Shown here one piece after another: positions 14,169-18,932 of a stretch of 18,932 bases of DNA. Both the position numbers and the translations under genes were made by a program. Under the pieces are notes generated by a model. That model was given only the letters and a program-made list of their open reading frames with translations, made no database searches and was not told the origin of the DNA. This DNA is from Bacteroidota bacterium. Lineage in GTDB: Bacteria > Bacteroidota > Bacteroidia > Chitinophagales > Chitinophagaceae. Each line of letters opens with the position of its first letter. The stretch's first letter is position 1. The stretch covers positions 1 to 18,932 of the forward strand of contig JAEZRB010000275.1 in assembly GCA_023412975.1 (NCBI GenBank), read 5' to 3'.

Positions 14169-14702
14169 ATGAACCAACAGGAAAATATACAGGAAGCAAA
14201 ACACCACGAATTTTTAGTTTCCAATACCGATTTTGAAGTCAGGTCGCTGGATACGATCTGTGTCAACGAATCGGAACTAAAACACCCGGTATGGTACAAT
14301 TTGAAATACCTGGTGGCTGGTATTTTATTCGGCATACTGCTGGTCAAGGCTGAAGTTATTTCCTGGTTTCGCATCCAGGAGATGTTCAGGTTTCAGAGTT
14401 TTCATATGTATGGTGTAATCGGCTCGGCTGTGGTAGTAGGGATGATCTCTGTGTGGCTGATCAAAAAATTCAAGATCAAAACGATCTATGGCGAGCCGAT
14501 CGAATTTGTATCCAAAAAACTCAATAAAGGAAATATATATGGCGGTTTGATCTTTGGTTTCGGCTGGGCGCTGACCGGGGCTTGTCCCGGACCTTTGTTC
14601 GCACAGGTTGGAACAGGAGCTACTGTTATTATAGTCACCTTGTTAAGCGCCATCGCAGGCACCTGGGTATATGGTAAATGGAGAAGCCGGCTCCCTCATT
14701 AG
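14169..14702 (+). CDS. YeeE/YedE-type sulfur-transport protein (second of pair, DUF6691-like)
   Basis: The product has 177 residues: a hydrophilic N-terminal stretch of about 40 residues, then four hydrophobic segments (about 45-63, 80-98, 124-141, 149-167). The signature G-F-G-W-A-L-T-G-A-C-P-G-P with C139 is the counterpart of the G-G-C-T-S-G-H motif in the preceding protein. The two half-transporters probably assemble into one unit that moves thiosulfate, sulfide or sulfane sulfur across the inner membrane, as proposed for PmpA/PmpB-type proteins. It starts one base after the preceding stop codon, so translation is probably coupled. The operon seems to end here, though no clear terminator follows. 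The N-terminal part holds one further cysteine, C31. Confidence 0.85.
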   Translation: MNQQENIQEAKHHEFLVSNTDFEVRSLDTICVNESELKHPVWYNLKYLVAGILFGILLVKAEVISWFRIQEMFRFQSFHMYGVIGSAVVVGMISVWLIKKFKIKTIYGEPIEFVSKKLNKGNIYGGLIFGFGWALTGACPGPLFAQVGTGATVIIVTLLSAIAGTWVYGKWRSRLPH

Positions 14703-14731
14703 ACATGCCGGAGTGCAACTTCTCGTGGTTA

Positions 14732-14746
14732 TAATTGGACCAATTA
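14732..14746. promoter_or_regulatory. Palindrome upstream of the DUF3365 lipoprotein gene
   Basis: TAATTGGACCAATTA is a perfect 15-base palindrome around a central A, ending 11 bases before the ATG at 14758. It has the form of a small operator and does not resemble the TGTGAC sites. It overlaps TATAATTG (14730-14737; 7 of 8 for TAnnTTTG), so a protein bound here could block the promoter. Function unproven. Confidence 0.45.
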
Positions 14747-14757
14747 AAATCAAAAGT

Positions 14758-15339
14758 ATGAAAGCACTATTGACTTCTATCATCGTGGTGAGTAGTCTCA
14801 ACCTTTTGTCATGTGGTGATGATCCTTCAAAATTATCGCTCCAGGAAACCGGGACCTGGACCAAAAAGTCTGATTCCATTATCGCTATCACCTTTGATAC
14901 GTTGCGCAGCAGCCTGGCCAAAGCCATTACGGAAGGCAATTTCGAGGGAGCTATCAATTTCTGCAGGGAAGCGGCTTACCCACTTACTGCAACTTACATG
15001 ACGCCTGACACAAAACTCAAACGTGTGTCGGATCGCTATCGCAATCCGGCCAATAAACCTGATGAAAAAGAACAATCCATACTCGCTGCTTTTCAGGATT
15101 TGAAAGATAGCGGGAAGCCAGTTGACCCGGTGCTGGAGCTTGATAAAGAGGGAAATCGTCACTATTTCAAACCCATATTTGTGCAGTCGTTGTGTTTGAA
15201 CTGCCATGGCAGCAGAAATGAACAGATCCGTCCTGATGTGTGGAATGCCATCAGGCAGCGCTATCCTTCAGACCTGGCTTTTGATTACAAAGAAGGCGAC
15301 CTGCGCGGGTTATGGCACCTTAGTTATAACAAAAATTAA
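14758..15339 (+). CDS. DUF3365 (Tll0287-like) c-type haem lipoprotein
   Basis: The product has 193 residues from ATG 14758. The signal peptide ends in the lipobox N-L-L-S-C with C19 as the lipid site, so the protein is anchored on the periplasmic or outer side of a membrane. Residues about 35-190 look like the DUF3365/Tll0287-like haem domain: an early amphipathic helix, G-N-F-E-G-A-I-N-F-C-R-E-A-A-Y-P, R-V-S-D-R-Y-R-N-P-A-N-K-P-D, and the haem-attachment motif C146-L-N-C149-H150-G. Such domains bind one c-type haem and are thought to sense redox state or gases, or carry electrons; here no signalling domain is attached. It lies 55 bases after the YeeE pair with its own palindrome, so it may be separately controlled. 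The open frame extends upstream to 14671, but that overlaps the preceding gene and lacks a signal peptide. Confidence 0.88.
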   Translation: MKALLTSIIVVSSLNLLSCGDDPSKLSLQETGTWTKKSDSIIAITFDTLRSSLAKAITEGNFEGAINFCREAAYPLTATYMTPDTKLKRVSDRYRNPANKPDEKEQSILAAFQDLKDSGKPVDPVLELDKEGNRHYFKPIFVQSLCLNCHGSRNEQIRPDVWNAIRQRYPSDLAFDYKEGDLRGLWHLSYNKN

Positions 15340-15426
15340 AGTATTACCAACCCTTACAAATCAAACAAATACACTACGATCGCTGTCTATAAAAGAGAAA
15401 TTATTGGATAGAAAGAATAAAAATGA

Positions 15427-15434
15427 AACCTTTG
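15427..15434 (+). promoter_or_regulatory. Putative promoter box for the DUF983 gene
   Basis: AACCTTTG matches TAnnTTTG at 7 of 8 positions. A TTG (15404-15406) lies 20 bases upstream, the right distance for a -33 element. The ATG is seven bases past the box, so the leader would be nearly absent. The rest of the 102-base gap after the haem gene shows no other clear feature. Confidence 0.45.
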
Positions 15435-15441
15435 CGAAATC

Positions 15442-15900
15442 ATGTCTGAGCAAATATCAAAGCGAAGCTACCTGGGTAGCGTATTGAGTTGTCGTTGTCC
15501 GCGCTGCCGGGAGGGGAAACTGTTTAAAAATCCATTGAGTGTGAAGTTGAAGCAGAATATGGAGATGAACAAAAACTGTCCTGTATGTGGTCAACCTACT
15601 GAAATCGAGGTTGGCTTCTATTACGGTACAAGTTATGTTAGTTATGTATTGACGGTGGCATTAAGTGTCGCCACACTGGTTGCCTGGTGGGTGATCATTG
15701 GGTTGTCGACTGAGGACAACCGATTCTTTTACTGGCTTGGATTTAATGCGATATTCCTGATTGCTTTGCAACCGTGGTTAATGCGACTCAGCAGAAGTCT
15801 TTGGATCTCCTGGTTTGTAAAATACGAGATCAACTGGCAGAAGAGTCAGCCTGTGGATGTTTCCGAGAGATTGAATGCGGAGCAATCGAATAACTGGTAA
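15442..15900 (+). CDS. DUF983 family zinc-ribbon membrane protein
   Basis: The product has 152 residues. The N-terminal cytoplasmic part has two CxxC pairs, C19-P-R-C22 (preceded by C17) and C46-P-V-C49, forming a likely zinc ribbon. Two hydrophobic segments follow at about 66-88 and 97-115, then a basic tail. This is the DUF983 layout. The family has no firmly established function but is often found near cytochrome oxidase genes in Alphaproteobacteria; here an oxidase operon converges on it from the other strand. The G-F-Y-Y-G-T-S-Y-V-S-Y motif just before the first helix is typical of Bacteroidota members. The ATG at 15442 is the first of the frame. The gene is followed by a bidirectional hairpin. 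Confidence 0.88.
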   Translation: MSEQISKRSYLGSVLSCRCPRCREGKLFKNPLSVKLKQNMEMNKNCPVCGQPTEIEVGFYYGTSYVSYVLTVALSVATLVAWWVIIGLSTEDNRFFYWLGFNAIFLIALQPWLMRLSRSLWISWFVKYEINWQKSQPVDVSERLNAEQSNNW

Positions 15901-15929
15901 CCGGGATTAAGCCAGAAAGATAAATAGTA

Positions 15930-15944
15930 GTCGCCGGTTGCGAC
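15930..15944. other. Small hairpin after the DUF983 gene
   Basis: GTCGC (15930-15934) and GCGAC (15940-15944) can pair around a five-base loop, 30 bases after the DUF983 stop. It is short and followed by ATTTAG, so at best it is a weak terminator or pause site ahead of the larger hairpin at 15959-15995. Confidence 0.35.
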
Positions 15945-15958
15945 ATTTAGATAAGATT

Positions 15959-15995
15959 AAGGGGAGCTGCAATAGGAATATTTGCAGCTCCCCTT
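15959..15995. terminator. Bidirectional terminator between converging genes
   Basis: AAGGGGAGCTGCAA (15959-15972) pairs perfectly over 14 bases with TTGCAGCTCCCCTT (15982-15995) around a nine-base loop. It stands midway in the 136-base gap between the DUF983 gene (plus) and the cytochrome c gene (minus). The T-tracts on both sides are short, but the strong stem and position fit shared termination. Confidence 0.85.
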
Positions 15996-16036
15996 GTTAT
16001 TGAACAGTACTAAACTTTGTTGACTTCTCTTTTTTA

Positions 16037-16585
16037 CTATCCTATCACCTTATCGCCTGACTTTGCATTCCGCAACCTGTTCATATGCACCACAAAGACC
16101 AGGGTTGCGATAAGCATCGCCACCGCTACAAGGAATGCTATAAAGAAACCGTAGTCCTTCTGCAGGGTCAGGGGTCGGTATTGAGTTTGCAGTTGTGTCG
16201 GTTTTGCAAATGGAGCGGCAGATGCTTCTACCGGTTTTGCTTCTGACTTGATATATTCCACGATACTTTTGATATGGTCCTGGGTCAGATCAGGATGATC
16301 GGGCATGGGCACTTTGTTGAATTTCTCAAATACTTCTACAGCATCCTTATCGCCACTTTTAATAAGCGATTGAGATGAGATAATAAACTTTGTGAGCCAT
16401 TCGATGGAACGGCGTTCATCAATACCGGCGAGTGCGGGTCCAGTAAGTGTTTTGTTTACGTTGTGACAAGCAGCACACCGGCTGGTAAAAATCGCTTTAC
16501 CCTCCTCTACCGGCGGGTTACCAAAAGCTAGGACTGATATACCCAATAATCCAATCAAAGCCATTAAGAATTTTCTATTTTTCAT
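16037..16585 (-). CDS. Membrane-anchored mono-haem cytochrome c
   Basis: The product has 182 residues: an N-terminal signal peptide (to about residue 22), then a class I cytochrome c domain (about 25-115) with the haem-binding site C37-A-A-C40-H41 and the likely axial methionine M94 in K-V-P-M-P-D-H. A low-complexity linker follows, then a C-terminal membrane helix (about 146-167) and a basic tail. The haem domain would face the periplasm. Its likely role is to feed electrons to the ba3-type oxidase encoded upstream in the same operon or to serve as an attached subunit. Its start overlaps the end of the SCO gene by 11 bases, indicating coupled translation. It ends in tandem stops TAG-TAA ahead of the shared terminator. 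Confidence 0.92.
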   Translation of the reverse strand: MKNRKFLMALIGLLGISVLAFGNPPVEEGKAIFTSRCAACHNVNKTLTGPALAGIDERRSIEWLTKFIISSQSLIKSGDKDAVEVFEKFNKVPMPDHPDLTQDHIKSIVEYIKSEAKPVEASAAPFAKPTQLQTQYRPLTLQKDYGFFIAFLVAVAMLIATLVFVVHMNRLRNAKSGDKVIG

Positions 16586-17192
16586 TTTTCAGTTTTTTTA
16601 TATCCCTGATCAATTGATTTACTTCACTCTCACTGGTACCATCATAGTAGCCCCTGATGCGTTTTCGGGGATCGATAAGTACCAGGCTCTCACTATGTAT
16701 AAAATCTTCAGGTCCGCCATCCCCATCTGTAGCCACCACCATAAAACTGTTGCGCGCCATCCGGTAGATCTCTTTTTTATCCCCTGTCAGCAACTCCCAG
16801 TTCTTTGTATTGATGCCAAAGTCAGCTGCATACTTTTTTAACCTGGATGAACTATCCCGCTCCGGATCGATCGAAATCGAGTTGATAAGGATAGTGGTGT
16901 CGTTTTCAAAGGCGCTGCGAACTTTTTTCAGGCTCATGGTCATCTTAGGACAGATCGTTGGGCAATGAGTAAAAAAGAAATCAGCTACTACGATCTTTCC
17001 ATTCCATCCCGCTGTGCCTTTCAATAAACCATCCTGGTTCAACAGTTCAAAATCCTCTATCCGATGATCTTTTTTGCCCAGAACCGGGAGCTCTCCTACT
17101 CTTTTCTCAAAGAAGCTGACTGCAAGCCAGGCGACTAATGGCACTACCAAAACCAGTATCACGAATCGTCGTATCGGCTGCCTGGATTGCAT
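16575..17192 (-). CDS. SCO1/SenC family copper chaperone for cytochrome oxidase
   Basis: The product has 205 residues. One N-terminal membrane helix (about 10-27) anchors a periplasmic thioredoxin-fold domain. The copper-binding residues of the SCO family are all present: C77-P-T-I-C81 in F-F-F-T-H-C-P-T-I-C-P-K-M and the distal H166 in F-I-H-S-E-S. SCO proteins deliver or keep reduced the copper of the CuA centre in oxidase subunit II, or act as thiol reductants during assembly. It begins one base after the stop codon of oxidase subunit I and overlaps the cytochrome c gene at its end, so it is a tightly packed member of the oxidase operon. No missing residues are seen. Confidence 0.95.
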   Translation of the reverse strand: MQSRQPIRRFVILVLVVPLVAWLAVSFFEKRVGELPVLGKKDHRIEDFELLNQDGLLKGTAGWNGKIVVADFFFTHCPTICPKMTMSLKKVRSAFENDTTILINSISIDPERDSSSRLKKYAADFGINTKNWELLTGDKKEIYRMARNSFMVVATDGDGGPEDFIHSESLVLIDPRKRIRGYYDGTSESEVNQLIRDIKKLKNEK

Positions 17193-17193
17193 G

Positions 17194-18876
17194 CTATTTT
17201 TTTATCGATACCTCCGGTACCGGGTTGTCAATACTAAATCTCGGCGCTTTGGGGCCGCTATTTTCCTGTACATTGAGCAATGCTGGTATATACGCAATTA
17301 GCAGGATAATGATCATGGTCACCAGCCAGGGTTTGAACCTGTCGAAAATAGGTACACGCTTTTCATCGTGATAAGCTTCACTCACCGGAATTTCCAATGC
17401 TCCCTCTGTTTGCTTTTTACTAAATATGGTCGCAAAGAATATAATGATGAACAACATTCCCGCAATGAACATGATAATACCACCCAACAGAGCCAACAAG
17501 GTAGTTGGCACCCAGTCTGTACGGAACAGCTCATGATCTGGGTTTAGATAAGTTGTACCCAGGTTGGTCCTTCTTGGCTCGCCTCTCAATCCACCCCAGC
17601 TCATCCCAAAGGAAAAGATTAACATGCCGATGGTCCACAGGTAAGGTATCACTGTATTCATTTTCGGCATCACTATCTTCTTGCCACTCATTCCGGAATA
17701 GAGATACAGGCTCATACCAACAATTCCCAGGAACACCGGACCTGCCACCGTCATATGAAAATGCCCCGGCATCCAGGCTGTATTATGCACTACAGCGTTG
17801 AGTGAATACGAAGAATTGATGATACCGGTTACACCGCCAAATATGAATAGTATTAAACCACAGATAAAATAAGAGAACAGGTAACGGCTATCATCAAACC
17901 ATGGCAATTTTTTCATCCATCCCAGCAGGCCCTTAGAGCCTCTTTGTTTACCAGCATATTCGAGTGAAGCGGCAATTGTAAAAGCAGTAATAAAGCTGGG
18001 TATCGCTACACCGTATGTAAGCAGACCATGAAAGAACTTCACTCCCTGGGTGATTGTTGGGTCGCTGTACTGGTGGTGAACACCAACGGGAATTGAAAAC
18101 AATAAGAACAGGAACAAAGCCACACGTCCCGCCAGGTCTGAATACAGTTTACCACCGGCTACCTTCGGCAGAATGGTATAGAACATGATGTAAGCGGGCA
18201 ACAACCAGAAGTATACCAGCGCATGCCCAAAAAACCAAAACAGGGTACGGGCCAGGTTTACATTCACGGTATCGGTCCAACCCATTGACCATGGAATCAA
18301 TAGCACCAGCACTTCATATGCTACTGCCAGGGTACACACAAACCAGATAATAAAGTTGATCAACGTACCAAGAACAGCCAGGGGTGTTTTTGTCTGGGGG
18401 TTTTGTTTTTTCCATTGGTTATACATCCTGGCCCAGTCAAAAAGCGGCAACCATGATCCCACGATCAGCAGGGCTGCACCGAGGTAAAACAAAGGATGCG
18501 CTTTTAAAGGAGGATAGAAGGTGTACAACACGGAGGCCTTACCGGCTAGCATGGCCCAGCTCGCCATCACCACTCCGGTCAACATCAGCGCGAAGCTTGT
18601 CCACATCAGTTTTTTATTCGGCTCTTTCTTCAGGTAAAAGGTCATGGTGACATGCCCAAAAGCCACGGCAAAAAAAGTGGTCAATACAAGCGCATTGATC
18701 ACCCCGTGAAGTGTTAGACCCTGGTAGTAGTCGAGTTTGGCAAAAGAAGTTTGTTGTAATACGCCGGCACGATAGATTGTCTGCATCAGGCCATGATAGA
18801 TACCGATGACCAGCAGCGCAACCGGGATAGCCAGTTCCAGGAATATAATACGTTTAAAGGTTTTAGTTACTTGCAT
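17194..18876 (-). CDS. B-type (ba3-like) haem-copper oxidase subunit I
   Basis: The product has 560 residues, nearly the length of Thermus thermophilus ba3 subunit I (562), with about 12-13 membrane helices. It is the catalytic subunit of a proton-pumping terminal oxidase reducing O2 to water. The metal ligands are visible: H57 (L-T-L-H-G) and H374 for the low-spin haem, H372 for the high-spin haem (G-H-F-H-M), H218, H267 and H268 for CuB (G-H-A-L-V-Y and G-V-H-H-Q-Y), and the Tyr linked to CuB histidine, Y222. The motif V-Y-F-W-L-L-P-A-Y, with tyrosine where A-type enzymes carry other residues, and the V-V-H-N-T-A-W-M-P-G-H-F-H block place it in the B type, which have a single K-type proton channel and usually high oxygen affinity. 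It starts 10 bases after the subunit II stop and is followed at one base by the SCO gene. Confidence 0.95.
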   Translation of the reverse strand: MQVTKTFKRIIFLELAIPVALLVIGIYHGLMQTIYRAGVLQQTSFAKLDYYQGLTLHGVINALVLTTFFAVAFGHVTMTFYLKKEPNKKLMWTSFALMLTGVVMASWAMLAGKASVLYTFYPPLKAHPLFYLGAALLIVGSWLPLFDWARMYNQWKKQNPQTKTPLAVLGTLINFIIWFVCTLAVAYEVLVLLIPWSMGWTDTVNVNLARTLFWFFGHALVYFWLLPAYIMFYTILPKVAGGKLYSDLAGRVALFLFLLFSIPVGVHHQYSDPTITQGVKFFHGLLTYGVAIPSFITAFTIAASLEYAGKQRGSKGLLGWMKKLPWFDDSRYLFSYFICGLILFIFGGVTGIINSSYSLNAVVHNTAWMPGHFHMTVAGPVFLGIVGMSLYLYSGMSGKKIVMPKMNTVIPYLWTIGMLIFSFGMSWGGLRGEPRRTNLGTTYLNPDHELFRTDWVPTTLLALLGGIIMFIAGMLFIIIFFATIFSKKQTEGALEIPVSEAYHDEKRVPIFDRFKPWLVTMIIILLIAYIPALLNVQENSGPKAPRFSIDNPVPEVSIKK

Positions 18877-18886
18877 GATAAAAGTT

Positions 18887-18932
18887 TTATTTGGCTTCCG
18901 GATAATTGACGATTACCTGAGCGCGCATGTTC
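18887..18932 (-). CDS. C-terminal end of the upstream gene, probably oxidase subunit II
   Basis: Only the last 14-15 codons are in the window, ending in N-M-R-A-Q-V-I-V-N-Y-P-E-A-K and a TAA stop. The frame is open to the edge. A terminal beta-strand of the type M-R-x-x-V-x-V fits the end of the CuA (cupredoxin) domain of cytochrome c oxidase subunit II, and the position 10 bases before subunit I supports this. With so little sequence the identity rests mainly on context. Confidence 0.6.
   Translation of the reverse strand, partial: NMRAQVIVNYPEAK

Noticed and set aside
14671..14757. Longer start of the DUF3365 gene overlapping the YeeE-type gene
   Set aside because: It would bury the lipoprotein signal peptide; the ATG at 14758 begins a proper signal sequence with lipobox.

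Overview
The window looks chromosomal and comes from a member of the Bacteroidota, most likely of the Chitinophagaceae or a close relative. The evidence is the type IX secretion/gliding block porV-porU-gldJ followed by murF, a DUF4292 lipoprotein, a B-type haem-copper oxidase, and repeated matches to the Bacteroidota -7 promoter box TAnnTTTG close to start codons. I see no RNA genes, insertion sequences, CRISPR array or phage genes.

Layout. (1) Positions 1-2578, minus strand: ispF, dut, a DUF4292 lipoprotein and the 5' part of an EnvC-like murein hydrolase activator that runs off the left edge. A decameric repeat tract lies between dut and ispF. (2) Positions 2579-9202, type IX secretion and gliding: porU then porV on the minus strand, ending in a terminator framed by inverted heptamer repeats, and gldJ divergent on the plus strand with a strong terminator. 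(3) Positions 9237-10523: murF. (4) Positions 10605-14702, plus strand: a sulfur-handling cluster. It holds a CRP/FNR-type regulator with only two cysteines (C74 and C80, in the pocket where CRP binds cAMP), a TauE/SafE exporter, a persulfide dioxygenase-like metallo-beta-lactamase fused to two rhodanese domains, and two half-size YeeE/YedE sulfur-transport proteins. (5) Positions 14758-15900: a lipoprotein with a DUF3365 c-type haem domain and a DUF983 membrane protein. (6) Positions 16037-18932, minus strand: a ba3-type terminal oxidase operon (subunit II tail, subunit I, SCO copper chaperone, membrane-anchored cytochrome c) that converges on the plus-strand genes across a shared hairpin.

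How the genes work together. PorU, PorV and GldJ are parts of one secretion and motility machine. The sulfur cluster would import or move reduced sulfur species, oxidise persulfides to sulfite, pass sulfane sulfur through rhodanese domains, and export the resulting sulfite or other anion. Such a pathway protects haem-copper oxidases from sulfide, and an oxidase operon lies only about 1.3 kb away.

The most striking new observation is a pair of near-identical palindromes, TGTGACACTTGTCACA and GGTGACCTTAGTCACA. They lie upstream of the exporter gene and of the dioxygenase gene. Each is centred exactly 29.5 bases before a TAnnTTTG-like -7 box, about -41 from the expected transcription start. The neighbouring regulator has an R-E-x-x-S-R recognition helix suited to TGTGA half-sites and two cysteines in place of the cAMP cassette. 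I infer a reactive-sulfur-responsive, CRP-type activator regulon.
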